This document shows, piece by piece, positions 1 to 9,620 of a stretch of 45,659 nucleotides of DNA; the stretch's first letter is position 1, and every line of letters starts with the position of its first letter. This DNA is from Desulfosporosinus sp. (GTDB lineage: Bacteria > Bacillota > Desulfitobacteriia > Desulfitobacteriales > Desulfitobacteriaceae), in contig DOPM01000023.1 in NCBI GenBank assembly GCA_003513495.1, forward strand, positions 1,208-46,866. Reading direction: 5' to 3'. Below the pieces are notes generated by a model. It ran no database searches. It worked only from the letters and a program-made list of their open reading frames with translations, and was not told the origin of the DNA. A program made the translations under genes and the position numbers.

Positions 1-25
1 ACACTGAACCTGTCCCCCTGTTTTG
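1..25. repeat. Truncated copy of dispersed palindromic (REP-like) repeat
   Basis: The first bases (ACACTGAACCTGTCCCCCTG, then TTTTG) match the right half of the palindrome at 24006-24053 almost exactly, and are related to the one at 19376-19427. The left half would lie outside the window. It is non-coding and sits just upstream of the first gene. Confidence 0.6.
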
Positions 26-86
26 AATTGTACACGTTAACTCTGCAAAGACTATAAAACAATGATCACGAAAGGACGTGACGACT

Positions 87-3053
87 TTGACTCATCGTCG
101 CAGCGGAACACGACAAATATTATATCCTCTAAATCCTAAAGACTCCCGTAATCCTGCCCAGAAACAAAAGGATTTGAGCTCACTCCCTAAAGTCTATCAA
201 GATTTCTACCGTGAAGTTACCCATTTAATGCCTCATCAACGGGTATTCATTGACCCCCTTTACACATTAGGCTATGGCATTGATGCTAGTTTTTATCGAT
301 TAATCCCTAAGGTTGTTGTTAAAGTTGTTAATAATCAAGAAATGTCGGCTATTCTAAAAACCTCTCAAAGGTTAAAGGTTCCGGTTACTTTCCGTTGTGC
401 CGGAACGAGTTTATCAGGGCAAGCTTTAAGCGATTCAGTCTTACTGGTGATCCAAGGCGCATGGCGACACTATGAGGTTCATGAAGATGGAAAGAAGATT
501 TCACTCGAACCAGGCATTCTTGGGGTTGAAGCAAATCGGTATTTAAGATCTTATCGTAGAAAGATTGGACCGGATCCGGCCTCCATCGATCACTGCATGA
601 TTGGAGGGATAGCGGCCAATAATGCAAGTGGTATGTGTTGTGGCACTGCGGATAACAGCTATAAAACTGTAGAAGATATGCGAATCATTTTCGATGATGG
701 GACGATTCTTGATACCGAGAATACCGAATCCAGAAGAGCATTTCTTCAGAGTAAACCCGAGCTTATCCGAGAGATAGAGAGCATTCGGGATGAACTTAAG
801 GCGGATCCAGACCTTACGTCAATGATCAAAAGGAAATATAAAATAAAAAATACTACAGGTTATAGTATTAATGCCTTTGTTGACTTCGAGGATCCCATCG
901 AGATTATTAAGCATGCTATGATTGGTTCAGAAGGGACTCTAGGGTTTATCTCAAGGATTACCTATAAAACCGTCATCGAACATGACCACAAAGCCTCAGC
1001 CTTAATTATTTATCCGGATATGGATCACGCCTGCCGTGCAGTTATGAAGCTGAATCGAGATTTAGTATCTGCCGCGGAGATGATGGACCGGGTTTCCTTG
1101 AAAACCATGGAAGAGAGCCCGGGCATGCCTGAGTATTTACGGACTCTTTCAGAAGAAGCAACTGCACTCTTAGTTGAGGTTCGTGGGGAAAATCGGGAGG
1201 TTCTAGAACAACGGATTCAGGAAGTAAAAGAACGACTTAAGAGCATTCCGACGGTTTTACCCATTGACTTTACCTCTGTAAAATCTGAGTATGAAACTTT
1301 CTGGAAAATCCGTAAAGGAATTTTTCCTGCAGTGGGTGGAATCCGTGAACAGGGGACGGCAGTTATTATCGAAGATGTGGCTTTTCCTTTAGACCGACTG
1401 GCTGAGGCTACTATAGATCTTAGAACGATTCTTAATAAATATGGCTATCAGGATGCTATTATTTATGGGCATGCTTTAGATGGGAATTGGCACTTCATTT
1501 TTACTCAGAAGTTTGAAACGGATGAAGAAATTCATCAATATGAGGGACTGATGAAGGAGGTTAATGAACTCGTTGTCAACAAATACAAGGGTTCGCTGAA
1601 AGCTGAGCATGGAACCGGGCGGAACATGGCTCCCTTTGTCGAACTCGAATGGGGAAGTAAGGCGTATCAGCTTATGAGACGGATTAAATTTGCCTTTGAT
1701 CCCCATAGTCTGTTAAATCCGGGCGTCATAATCAATGATAATAAGAATGTTTATCTTGAAGACTTAAAAATGATGCCTCAGTCTCATGAAACAATTGACC
1801 GGTGTACAAACTGTGGCTTCTGTCAAGATATCTGTCCCTCCAAAAATATCACAACTACTCCACGGATGCGGATTATTCTGCAACGTGAGATATCCTTTTT
1901 AAAACGGACTGGGAAAGATCCTCAGCGTTTAATGCGCTTGCTTAAGGATTATGATTATGCGGGGAATGCCACCTGCGCTACAGATGGGCTCTGTGCTAAA
2001 GCTTGTCCACTCTCCATTAATACCGGAGATAATTCTAAATATCTTCGCTCGCAGGCCATTACACCAACCACTCGCTTCCTTGCAGAACGTCTGGCCAAGA
2101 ATATGAATGGGGTTACAACAATGATGCGCTTTGGACTTGGCGCAGTGGATGCTGTCCATTCACTCCTTGGGACACGAGTGATGGATTCACTTGCAACAAA
2201 GGCACACCTAGCCACTAAGAATCGGATTCCTCTTTGGAATCCCTGGATGCCGGGCCGAGGATCTGCTCCTAAGATGCCAGCCAGTTCATCAACTCGAGGT
2301 TTGAAATCATATGGTTTTGCATCAACAGGAGGAAACCCCTTAAAGGTAGTCTATTTCCCGAGCTGTATTAGTCGTTCGATGGGTCCTGATCGTCTGGATA
2401 AGGATCAAAGACCTCTCAATGAAGTGATGCTTTCGATTCTTGCTAAAGCTGGGTATGAAGTTATCTATCCGCCGAATATAGGGGAATTGTGTTGTGGTAT
2501 GCCCTGGGAAAGTAAAGGATTCTTTAAAATTGCGGATGAGAAAAGTAAGGTGCTCGAAAAGGTATTGCTCAAGGTAAGTGAAAATGGAACCTACCCCATA
2601 CTTTGTGATACCAGTCCATGTCTCTATCGCATGAAACGTGCTTTTAAATCTGAAATTAAGCTTTACGAAGCCGTAGAGTTTACTCACGATTTCCTAATGG
2701 ATCGCTTAGTGTTCAGACAGGTTCCAGAGACCGTCGCTGTTCATGTAACCTGTAGTTCCGTTAAAATGCATATCAGCGATAAATTAAAAGCGGTAGCGGA
2801 AGCCTGCGCTGAAAAGGTTATAATGCCTGATGACGTACATTGTTGCGGATTTGCAGGGGATAAGGGATTTTCTTACCCTGAGTTAAATCAATCCGCCTTA
2901 GCTGGACTCAAAGCCTCACTTCCTAAAGATTGCACCTCGGGTTATTCCAATAGCCGAACCTGCGAGATCGGGCTTTCCCAACATAGTGGAATCGGCTATC
3001 AATCCCTGATGTACCTTGTAGATCGCTCTTCATCTCCACTTCCACTTCAGTAA
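87..3053 (+). CDS. FAD-linked 2-hydroxyacid dehydrogenase with Fe-S (GlcD-GlpC fusion type)
   Basis: Likely oxidises a 2-hydroxy acid (D-lactate, glycolate or D-2-hydroxyglutarate) and passes electrons through Fe-S clusters to a membrane or soluble acceptor. The N-terminal ~560 residues are an FAD-binding type 4 domain (PDPASIDHCMIGGIAANNAS region near residue 165) and an FAD-oxidase C domain. Two cluster motifs follow: CTNCGFCQDICP near residue 576 and CATDGLCAKACP near 633. The C-terminal half has two CCG-type motifs (LCCGMPWESKG near 804; HCCGFAGDKG near 921) as in GlpC/LutA. About 990 residues is the size of the YdiJ / Dld-II type fusions. An in-frame GTG at 78 is only one base from the AAAGGA at 71-76, so TTG at 87 (ten-base gap) is preferred. 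Substrate is not determinable from sequence; the allantoin genes downstream make glyoxylate/glycolate metabolism one possibility. Confidence 0.85.
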   Translation: MTHRRSGTRQILYPLNPKDSRNPAQKQKDLSSLPKVYQDFYREVTHLMPHQRVFIDPLYTLGYGIDASFYRLIPKVVVKVVNNQEMSAILKTSQRLKVPVTFRCAGTSLSGQALSDSVLLVIQGAWRHYEVHEDGKKISLEPGILGVEANRYLRSYRRKIGPDPASIDHCMIGGIAANNASGMCCGTADNSYKTVEDMRIIFDDGTILDTENTESRRAFLQSKPELIREIESIRDELKADPDLTSMIKRKYKIKNTTGYSINAFVDFEDPIEIIKHAMIGSEGTLGFISRITYKTVIEHDHKASALIIYPDMDHACRAVMKLNRDLVSAAEMMDRVSLKTMEESPGMPEYLRTLSEEATALLVEVRGENREVLEQRIQEVKERLKSIPTVLPIDFTSVKSEYETFWKIRKGIFPAVGGIREQGTAVIIEDVAFPLDRLAEATIDLRTILNKYGYQDAIIYGHALDGNWHFIFTQKFETDEEIHQYEGLMKEVNELVVNKYKGSLKAEHGTGRNMAPFVELEWGSKAYQLMRRIKFAFDPHSLLNPGVIINDNKNVYLEDLKMMPQSHETIDRCTNCGFCQDICPSKNITTTPRMRIILQREISFLKRTGKDPQRLMRLLKDYDYAGNATCATDGLCAKACPLSINTGDNSKYLRSQAITPTTRFLAERLAKNMNGVTTMMRFGLGAVDAVHSLLGTRVMDSLATKAHLATKNRIPLWNPWMPGRGSAPKMPASSSTRGLKSYGFASTGGNPLKVVYFPSCISRSMGPDRLDKDQRPLNEVMLSILAKAGYEVIYPPNIGELCCGMPWESKGFFKIADEKSKVLEKVLLKVSENGTYPILCDTSPCLYRMKRAFKSEIKLYEAVEFTHDFLMDRLVFRQVPETVAVHVTCSSVKMHISDKLKAVAEACAEKVIMPDDVHCCGFAGDKGFSYPELNQSALAGLKASLPKDCTSGYSNSRTCEIGLSQHSGIGYQSLMYLVDRSSSPLPLQ

Positions 3054-3093
3054 CCGAGATTGGCTTTTGAGAAGAATAGGCACTTGATAAAAG

Positions 3094-3135
3094 ACAGATA
3101 AGGGATTTAACAGCATTGTTAAGTTCCTTATCTGT
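3094..3135. terminator. Hairpin downstream of the FAD/Fe-S dehydrogenase
   Basis: Ten-base arms ACAGATAAGG and CCTTATCTGT, with an inner TTAACA-GCAT-TGTTAA stem. The U-rich stretch comes only after AGGGGGA, so termination efficiency is uncertain. Confidence 0.45.
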
Positions 3136-3311
3136 AGGGGGATTTTATTCTTTAAACTCTTAACTTGAGGCTTCTAGATAGTTAATGGGGTTAAAAAAGA
3201 TTCAACCAAATAACTTAAAAAAGGCATTTATTTTTTATTTGCTTTATGCTAGAGTAATAAAGTTGTTGTTTATAGTTTTCTAAAGTATTTACTAATACGA
3301 GGAGATTGATT

Positions 3312-4661
3312 ATGGAAAACGGACTACAAAAAAAGTATGGCCTATTGACGGCTATAGCCATGGTTATTGGTATAGTGATCGGCAGCGGTGTGTTTTTTAA
3401 AGCAGAGAAAGTATTAAACGCTACTGGAGGCAATCTTCCCCAGGGGATCTTGGCCTGGATTATTGGTGGCTTGATCATGATTGTCTGTGCCTATGTTTTT
3501 GCAACCCTGGCTACAAGATATGAGAAAGTGAATGGTATCGTTGACTATGCTGAAGCAGCTCTTGGTGGTAAGTACGCTTACTTTATGGGTTGGTTTATGG
3601 CGGCCATTTATTATCCCAGTCTTACGTCTGTCTTGGCATGGGTTTCTGCACGATACACTTGTGTATTGTTAGGATGGAATATTGTAGGCAGTGAAGCGAT
3701 GACCATTGCTGGTTTTTTTCTGATTGGAAGCTTTGCTATGAATGCCCTTTCGCCAAAGCTTGCTGGTAAGTTCCAGGTCTCTACCACTATAATCAAGATT
3801 ATCCCCCTTGCTCTCATGGCCATTGTCGGGACAATCGTCGGCCTAAGCAACGGTATTTTGGTGAGTAACTTCACGAGTGGTGTCATTGCTGATGTGACTA
3901 GTGATTACCCTCTTTTTACCGCTGTTGTGGCTACCTCCTTCGCTTATGAAGGATGGATTATTGCCACCAGTATCAATGCTGAATTGAAGGATGCAAAGAA
4001 AAACTTGCCTCGTGCACTTACCTTTGGAACCTTGTTTGTTGCTTTGATCTACATCTTATATTATACAGGACTTGCCGGGGCTGTTAATAACAGCGTTATG
4101 ATGGAAGGCGGCGAAGCGGGAGCAAAGCTGGCATTTTCCACCATATTCTCTAACTTGGGAGGTACAGTTCTGTTCGTATTCGTTGTAATTTCTTGCTTGG
4201 GAACGTTAAATGGTTTAATGATGGGTTGCACTCGCGGTTTCTACGCTTTAGCAGCTAGAGACATGGGCCCCCAGCCAAAAATATTTAAAGTTATTGATGA
4301 AAACACCAATATGCCGACGAACTCATCTATCCTGGGGGTTCTCCTAAGCGGCGTTTGGCTATTGTACTTCTTCGGCGCAAATCTGACAACTCCTTGGTTT
4401 GGTCCGTTTAGTTTTGATAGCTCTGAACTTCCCATTGTTACCATTTACGCTATGTATATTCCTATTTTCCTTATGATGATGATAAAAGAACAATCCTTGG
4501 GCTTTTTTAAGCGTTTTCTCATGCCGTTTCTTGCGATCTGCGCTTGTGTCTTTATGGTGATTGCTGCATACTATGCTCATGGCGAGGCAGTCGTATACTA
4601 CCTTCTTCTTTTCGTTGGTATTATGACAATTGGGATGATGATTCCCTCCAAAAAGAAATAG
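3312..4661 (+). CDS. APC-superfamily amino acid permease
   Basis: Integral membrane amino-acid transporter or exchanger of the APC family, about 449 residues with roughly 12 hydrophobic helices. The first helix has the family's unwound-helix signature (MVIGIVIGSGVFFKAEKV), and the later glycine/serine-rich motif ATSFAYEGWIIATSINAELK fits the LAT/SteT-like subgroup. Substrate cannot be assigned. The reading frame opens with TTG at 3306, but GGAG at 3301-3304 is seven bases from ATG 3312, so that start is used. It stands alone between hairpins. The 3054-3311 upstream stretch holds only the preceding hairpin and AT-rich DNA. Confidence 0.88.
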   Translation: MENGLQKKYGLLTAIAMVIGIVIGSGVFFKAEKVLNATGGNLPQGILAWIIGGLIMIVCAYVFATLATRYEKVNGIVDYAEAALGGKYAYFMGWFMAAIYYPSLTSVLAWVSARYTCVLLGWNIVGSEAMTIAGFFLIGSFAMNALSPKLAGKFQVSTTIIKIIPLALMAIVGTIVGLSNGILVSNFTSGVIADVTSDYPLFTAVVATSFAYEGWIIATSINAELKDAKKNLPRALTFGTLFVALIYILYYTGLAGAVNNSVMMEGGEAGAKLAFSTIFSNLGGTVLFVFVVISCLGTLNGLMMGCTRGFYALAARDMGPQPKIFKVIDENTNMPTNSSILGVLLSGVWLLYFFGANLTTPWFGPFSFDSSELPIVTIYAMYIPIFLMMMIKEQSLGFFKRFLMPFLAICACVFMVIAAYYAHGEAVVYYLLLFVGIMTIGMMIPSKKK

Positions 4662-4674
4662 TCGTTTTACTTTG

Positions 4675-4706
4675 AAGATATCCACGGCTTATGTCGTGGA
4701 TATCTT
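4675..4706 (+). terminator. Intrinsic terminator-like hairpin after the permease
   Basis: Twelve-base arms (AAGATATCCACG / CGTGGATATCTT) around an eight-base loop, 13 bases after the permease stop. The T tract is short. Confidence 0.6.
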
Positions 4707-4842
4707 TATGCGCGTATGTATTCCGTTATAAAATGACGTTTTGAGGGATTTATATGAATAAACTAAGAAAAAAGCTCATGCTTATTTTTATCTGTCATTT
4801 TCCTGCATATGCTTAATAACATCATAAGCAGGGAGGAATACT

Positions 4843-5055
4843 ATGGGGGATAATAAAAATGGGTGGTGTCCGACTGGGACTTGTCAAGGTCTGTTTTATA
4901 CTGTTCGGGCCTGGGATACTCTCTTTTTGATTGCTCGTCGATTTGGAGTAACGGTTCAGCAGATTCGAGATGTAAACCCACAAATCAATAATCCAAATCT
5001 CATCTTTATTGGACAGGTGATTTGCATTCCGACCGTTTCTCCGTGGGATGGTTGA
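4843..5055 (+). CDS. Small single-LysM-domain protein
   Basis: A 70-residue protein that is essentially one LysM peptidoglycan/chitin-oligosaccharide-binding repeat (YTVRAWDTLFLIARRFGV, then NPQINNPNLIFIGQVICIP) behind a short N-terminus with two cysteines (WCPTGTC). No signal peptide is visible, so it may be cytoplasmic, spore-coat associated, or exported by another route. GGGAGGA at 4831-4837 gives a six-base gap to ATG. LysM recognition is firm; location and role are not. Confidence 0.85.
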   Translation: MGDNKNGWCPTGTCQGLFYTVRAWDTLFLIARRFGVTVQQIRDVNPQINNPNLIFIGQVICIPTVSPWDG

Positions 5056-5106
5056 GGCACAATGCCCTTCCTAGGAGCGGCTGGATAGTTATCACTTATA
5101 ATGCAG

Positions 5107-5144
5107 AAAGGTATGATACCTCAGTTTATGAGGATCATACCTTT
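5107..5144. terminator. Bidirectional terminator between convergent genes
   Basis: Eleven-base arms AAAGGTATGAT / ATCATACCTTT with an inner CCTCA/TGAGG stem. It lies between the rightward LysM gene and the leftward permease gene and can serve both. Confidence 0.7.
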
Positions 5145-5183
5145 CCTTGCTAAATGTACTCTTAGCAGAATAAATGGTTACAC

Positions 5184-6572
5184 TTATTTCTCGAAGATCG
5201 TACCCTTTTTGAAGGGGGAGTCTTTAAAGGCATACTTCATTAGAAGAATATAGGCAACTCCCGAGACAACCACACCGATAATCCAAGCCAGTTCTACTTT
5301 TGTAAAGGCAGCGCCGGCTCCGATGAGCAAAGCGAGCATTGCAGCTGGGTTGTATCCAGCAAATGGACCGTCTTCGTTGTATAGATCTGCAACATTAACG
5401 TTTTGCTTTCTCAAGATATAGTATTCAATGAGTAGAATTGAAACAATAGGGCCTAAAAACGCGGAATAGATTAGAATGAACATCCCAAGGCCTTTTGCCG
5501 AAGAATCCTGTACAAGCACCCAAGGGAAGGAGCCTAAGGCAAGTAGTCCGGTGATAGTAACAGCAACTTTATACTTTAATTTAGTAATTAAGGTAATGAC
5601 ATAAGTCGGGGGAATAATATTGGCAACCATGTTTACTGCAATTGCACCCATGACTATAAAGGCGGATACAAAGACGGTAATATACGAATTATCGACGACG
5701 ATTGCAAAAGCCTTCACAGGGTTAGAGATGCCGGTTGTGGAAGCAAGCATGGCACCGATTGCAAGTACGAAGCCGTAGGCTATTAAAATTGGTAAGAAGT
5801 ACAGGAAACCACGTTTTACGTCGCTAATACCAGATTTTAGCTCTCTTGAATAGTCCGCTGCACTTAAAAAGATAGCTGCATAATTTCCCATAAACATCAT
5901 GATGAAGGCAAAGAACGGCAAGCCCCATGACCCTTGGGCATGAATCCATTTTTCTGTAATGACAGCGCTATGAGAGGTTAGGAGGACTCCGAATACATAA
6001 AGAAGTGCTACCATAATTACGATTGAGGTAAGTGATTCAACCCATTTAATAGCATGGAAGCCGTAGAGGGAAAGACCAATTTGTACCAACTGAAGGAGTA
6101 CAAAGCAAACGACAACATTATCAAAGGCGCCGCCCGTGAAAACCTTCGCAATTTCATTTAGGGCAGTACCGCCGATCCAACTTTGGAAACCATACCAAAC
6201 GATAGCGGGGATACCGCGTAATAGTGATGATATGATGGAGCCTTTGACTCCGAAGGACATTCTTAGCTGTACAACATAAGGTATTCCTGTTCTGTAACCT
6301 AGTCTGTCATTTAAAGCGAAAACCGCTGAAATAATACCAATAGCTATGATTGCTGCGGCAAATGTTTGAAAGAGATTTAACGTTGCGATTCCCGCTACAA
6401 CTAAGCTAGCTCCAAGGGTCATATTGCCTAAATTAACTCCGTCTCCAATCCACATAAACATATAGTCTATTGGACCCACTGTTCGACCTGCTTCGGTTTT
6501 CGGTGCTAGTGATTCATCCAGGCTTGAAGCCTGAGGGATCTGTGCCTCATTTGTAACTGTATTTGCAGACAT
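5184..6572 (-). CDS. NCS1-family allantoin/nucleobase permease
   Basis: A 462-residue polytopic membrane protein of the nucleobase:cation symporter-1 family (about 12 helices). Family-like stretches are GPIDYMFMWIGDGVNLGNM near the N-terminus, the helix carrying RGIPAIVWYGFQSWIGG, and FMGNYAAIFLSAADYSRE in the middle. As third gene of the leftward operon after two allantoinases it most probably imports allantoin (role of PucI/AllP); uracil, cytosine or hydantoin substrates cannot be excluded. The intergenic gap to the upstream allantoinase is 49 bp, and an AAGGAG site precedes ATG 6572. Confidence 0.85.
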   Translation of the reverse strand: MSANTVTNEAQIPQASSLDESLAPKTEAGRTVGPIDYMFMWIGDGVNLGNMTLGASLVVAGIATLNLFQTFAAAIIAIGIISAVFALNDRLGYRTGIPYVVQLRMSFGVKGSIISSLLRGIPAIVWYGFQSWIGGTALNEIAKVFTGGAFDNVVVCFVLLQLVQIGLSLYGFHAIKWVESLTSIVIMVALLYVFGVLLTSHSAVITEKWIHAQGSWGLPFFAFIMMFMGNYAAIFLSAADYSRELKSGISDVKRGFLYFLPILIAYGFVLAIGAMLASTTGISNPVKAFAIVVDNSYITVFVSAFIVMGAIAVNMVANIIPPTYVITLITKLKYKVAVTITGLLALGSFPWVLVQDSSAKGLGMFILIYSAFLGPIVSILLIEYYILRKQNVNVADLYNEDGPFAGYNPAAMLALLIGAGAAFTKVELAWIIGVVVSGVAYILLMKYAFKDSPFKKGTIFEK

Positions 6573-6621
6573 TGAACACCCAACTCCTTTTTTATTTTTG
6601 GATTTATATTAGAATAATTGG

Positions 6622-7974
6622 TTACAGATTAGGTCGTAGATGTTTGCCGATAGGGCTTGAAACAATCTTTCCATCTTTAAAAACAGTCGTTCCTCGGAGA
6701 ATGGTTTGAGTTACTGTTCCACGGAAGTGATCCCCAACATAAGGGCTTACTTGGTGCTTATAGAACAGATCCTCTGCCTGCAAGGTGAATTCCTTAGCTA
6801 GGTCTACCAGGGCAAAGTCCCCATCGTAGCCAACCGCAATTTTCCCCTTACCTTGAATTTTAAAGATTTCGTTCACATTATGAGAAGTCAAGTTCGCAAT
6901 ATCCGCCAGCGGAACCTTTCTACCGTGATAGGCGTGTGTAAGCAGGGCGGGAAGGGTTGTTTGGCAAGCGGAGATTCCACCCCAAACCTTTAGGAATTCT
7001 CCGTCCTTAAGCTTCGGGTCGCAGGGGGAATGATCAGAGGAAACGAAGGCAATTTCTTTGTTTAATAGTTTTGCCCACATTTTGGTTTGGTTTTCAGTAT
7101 CGCGAATAGGGGGCGAGCATTTTGCTACGGTTCCCATACGCTCTACATCATCATCTGTTAGAATTAGGTAATGTCCAATGGTTTCACAGCAGACGTCAAT
7201 CCCTCGGCTTCTGGCTTGGGTTACAAGCTCCACCGCCTTTGCTGTGCTGATATGAGCGATGATTAATTTACAGCCTGTCTGCTCAGCAATTGAAATCATG
7301 CGCGAGACATTTTCTATTTCTGTAATGGGGGGACGAGCGGCAAAATAATCCCGCACTGAAGTTTTGTTGTTGGAAAGGGCGATCGACGTTAGATCTCGGG
7401 TAATTTCATTGTTTTCACAATGCACCATTAGCGGCAATCCAAGCTTAGCTAATTTTTCCATGCCCACAAGCGCTGTATAATCGTCCATGCGTTCAAATTC
7501 GTCGATACCACTATTGCAGGAAAAGGCTTTAAACCCTATTACGCCGCATTCTGCAAGCTCTTCGAGATTATCTAAATTTTTGGGAGTAAGCCCGCCCCAA
7601 AATCCATAATCGACTAGAGAGTCCTTCTGAGCTACCGTAAGCTTTGCATTGAAGTTCTTGGCGTCGAGTGTACAGGGGCTGCAATTAAGGGGCATATCGA
7701 AGTACGCAACCCCACCGCCTGCTGCCAGAGCACTACTACCTGTTGTGATGGTTTCCCAATCAGTTCTTCCTGGGTCATTAAAATGTACATGCCCGTCTGT
7801 GGCTCCGGGAAATACATATTTGCCCGTTGCATCAATGATTTCTTTGGCATCGCCGGATAGTTCTTCTGCGATGGCGACAATTTTTCCATCACAAACGGCA
7901 ACGTCGGCTTTTTTTACATCATCTGGACAGACGAGAGTCCCGTTTCGAAGGATTAGATCATAATGCTTGCTCAT
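6622..7974 (-). CDS. allB: Allantoinase
   Basis: Hydrolyses the hydantoin ring of allantoin to allantoate. It is a 450-residue cyclic amidohydrolase with all metal-centre residues: HVH at 62/64, carboxylated-lysine position K149 (GFKAF), H185 (MVHCEN), H241 (IIAHIS) and SSDHSPC with D314. The stretches AKCSPPIRDTENQ, KVWGGISACQ and HKVSPYVG follow E. coli AllB closely, so this is the more canonical of the two tandem paralogues. It sits 22 bp downstream of the second paralogue and upstream of the permease in one leftward transcript. Confidence 0.9.
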   Translation of the reverse strand: MSKHYDLILRNGTLVCPDDVKKADVAVCDGKIVAIAEELSGDAKEIIDATGKYVFPGATDGHVHFNDPGRTDWETITTGSSALAAGGGVAYFDMPLNCSPCTLDAKNFNAKLTVAQKDSLVDYGFWGGLTPKNLDNLEELAECGVIGFKAFSCNSGIDEFERMDDYTALVGMEKLAKLGLPLMVHCENNEITRDLTSIALSNNKTSVRDYFAARPPITEIENVSRMISIAEQTGCKLIIAHISTAKAVELVTQARSRGIDVCCETIGHYLILTDDDVERMGTVAKCSPPIRDTENQTKMWAKLLNKEIAFVSSDHSPCDPKLKDGEFLKVWGGISACQTTLPALLTHAYHGRKVPLADIANLTSHNVNEIFKIQGKGKIAVGYDGDFALVDLAKEFTLQAEDLFYKHQVSPYVGDHFRGTVTQTILRGTTVFKDGKIVSSPIGKHLRPNL

Positions 7975-7996
7975 GAATTATTCCCCTCCTGATTCC

Positions 7997-9355
7997 TTAT
8001 TTGGATTTTTTAACAAGTTCGCCAAAGCCTTTTTGACCGACCAATTGACCATCTTTCGCTACGACTTGACCTCTTACAAGGGTGCATATAGGGAGACCTT
8101 TACCCTTTAAGCCCACAAAAGCTGAGATTTTGTTGACATAATACAAGGAATCCGGGGTGATTTCCCACTCCTTATCTGGATCAAGAAGCACTAGGTCTGC
8201 GTCAAATCCGACTTCTATCGCACCTTTCTTACCATAGATACCGAAGGTCTTAGCGGGGCCTTCGCTTAAGGATCTAGCCAGTAAGGTAGGATTGTAGCCT
8301 CTCTTTGCAACACCTTCGCTAAATACAACTTGCATAACATTTTGGATACCGCTGATACCCCCCCAAGCTCCAAAGATTCCATGCTTTTCTTCACTTTTTT
8401 CGCTTAATTCACAAGGAGAGTGGTCCGAGCCAATACAGCATAGGGTACCATCATTGACATATTTCCACATTTCTTCGACTGCAGCGGCTTCTCTTAAGGG
8501 AGGTGCACATTTAAACAGACTGCCATTCCTGATGACATCTTCATCAGTAAAGGTAAGGTAGTGCCCACAGGTTTCTGCAGTTACGTCGATACCTTCTAAC
8601 TGAGCCTCCTTAATGAGTTTTGCGACTCTAGGGTGGCTTACATGACAGATATGTACTTTTGCATTTAGTTCTCTTGCTAGGTCAATGATATTTTGTGTAG
8701 CGATCAATTCTGCGATTACAGGCCTTGAATTTAGGAAATCCTTCCAATCATTAGTTTCCTTACGTTTAGCTCTTGCTTCTTCCCACTTGATAATGGAATA
8801 ATCTTCGCAATGGAAACCTGCTCGGGCATCGCATTCTTTTAAAATTTCTAAAGCTTCTTTAGCCTGTCCAATCGACAAGGATACATAATCAGGGGATACA
8901 GGCCCAATAAACGATTTAAAAGCAACACAACCCTTTTTATCTAATTCTTTCAAGTTTTGAAGATTATAGTCTACCAGGCCGCCCCAAAAACAATAATCAA
9001 CATAAGCGTTCGGAGAAACAGATTCTTCTTTTGTATCGAAAATCTGAGCATCTGTCAATGCCGGTTCGTTCTGAAGAGGCATGTCCACTATAGTCGTACA
9101 ACCGCCAACTCCTGCAGCAGCTGTACCATGGGAGTAGTCTTCTCGCCATAAGTAACCGGGATCATTTAAGTGTGCATGGCTGTCAATTGCGCCCGGGAAG
9201 ATATAGTTTCCTTGGGCATCGATGACCTCTTCCGCTTCTATTGGACTACCAGCTTCAACGATGGCTGCAATTTTTCCATCGTTTACACAAATGGATGCTT
9301 CAAAGACCCGTTCTGATGTTACAACCTTACCGTTTTTAATAACTAGATTAAACAT
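7997..9355 (-). CDS. Second allantoinase-like cyclic amidohydrolase
   Basis: A paralogue of the adjacent allantoinase, 452 residues from the preferred start. The metal site is intact: HAH at 60/62, K147 (AFKSF), H182 (FHCED), H238 (ICHVS), D311 (GSDHSPC). It retains FGAWGGISGIQ but has NKISAFVGLKGKG where AllB has HKVSPYVG, and a different C-terminus. It may be an allantoinase of different stereo- or substrate preference, or act on a related hydantoin. The open frame begins at 9373, but GAAGG lies upstream of ATG 9355 (MFNLVIKNG), the start used here. First gene of the leftward operon. Confidence 0.82.
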   Translation of the reverse strand: MFNLVIKNGKVVTSERVFEASICVNDGKIAAIVEAGSPIEAEEVIDAQGNYIFPGAIDSHAHLNDPGYLWREDYSHGTAAAGVGGCTTIVDMPLQNEPALTDAQIFDTKEESVSPNAYVDYCFWGGLVDYNLQNLKELDKKGCVAFKSFIGPVSPDYVSLSIGQAKEALEILKECDARAGFHCEDYSIIKWEEARAKRKETNDWKDFLNSRPVIAELIATQNIIDLARELNAKVHICHVSHPRVAKLIKEAQLEGIDVTAETCGHYLTFTDEDVIRNGSLFKCAPPLREAAAVEEMWKYVNDGTLCCIGSDHSPCELSEKSEEKHGIFGAWGGISGIQNVMQVVFSEGVAKRGYNPTLLARSLSEGPAKTFGIYGKKGAIEVGFDADLVLLDPDKEWEITPDSLYYVNKISAFVGLKGKGLPICTLVRGQVVAKDGQLVGQKGFGELVKKSK

Positions 9356-9620
9356 ATTCATGCCTTCTCTCATACTAAAATTTGTAATGTAACGCGATGT
9401 AAGCCTATGCTTAGAATATATAGAAAATTGATATTTTTCACTATCTCACTGTGCTATAAATAACGAAGGATTATTATCCGAAATTGCCAAAGACAGATAC
9501 GCCGAAATACTGAAAAATATGAATATAGGTTTTAACTATTGAAAAGTACTTATCTGATATCAAACTTTCGCTTAAGTTCAGCTTTCGAGATTAGGTACCG
9601 TGGGATAGGAGTGGTAATTA
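9356..9620. promoter_or_regulatory. Divergent regulatory region between the allantoinase operon and allC
   Basis: A 265-bp AT-rich spacer that must hold promoters for both directions. Visible structure is modest: a repeated CTTTCG (in AAACTTTCGCTTAAG and CAGCTTTCGAGA) about 60 bp before allC. I cannot fix either promoter with confidence. Confidence 0.4.

Noticed and set aside
1929..2687. Several 76-115-codon frames on the minus strand under the FAD/Fe-S gene
   Set aside because: They are antisense shadows of a clearly coding frame, with no ribosome sites or family features.
3263..3291. TTGTTG-N17-TATTTA as permease promoter
   Set aside because: It would start transcription at or inside the ribosome binding site at 3299-3304.
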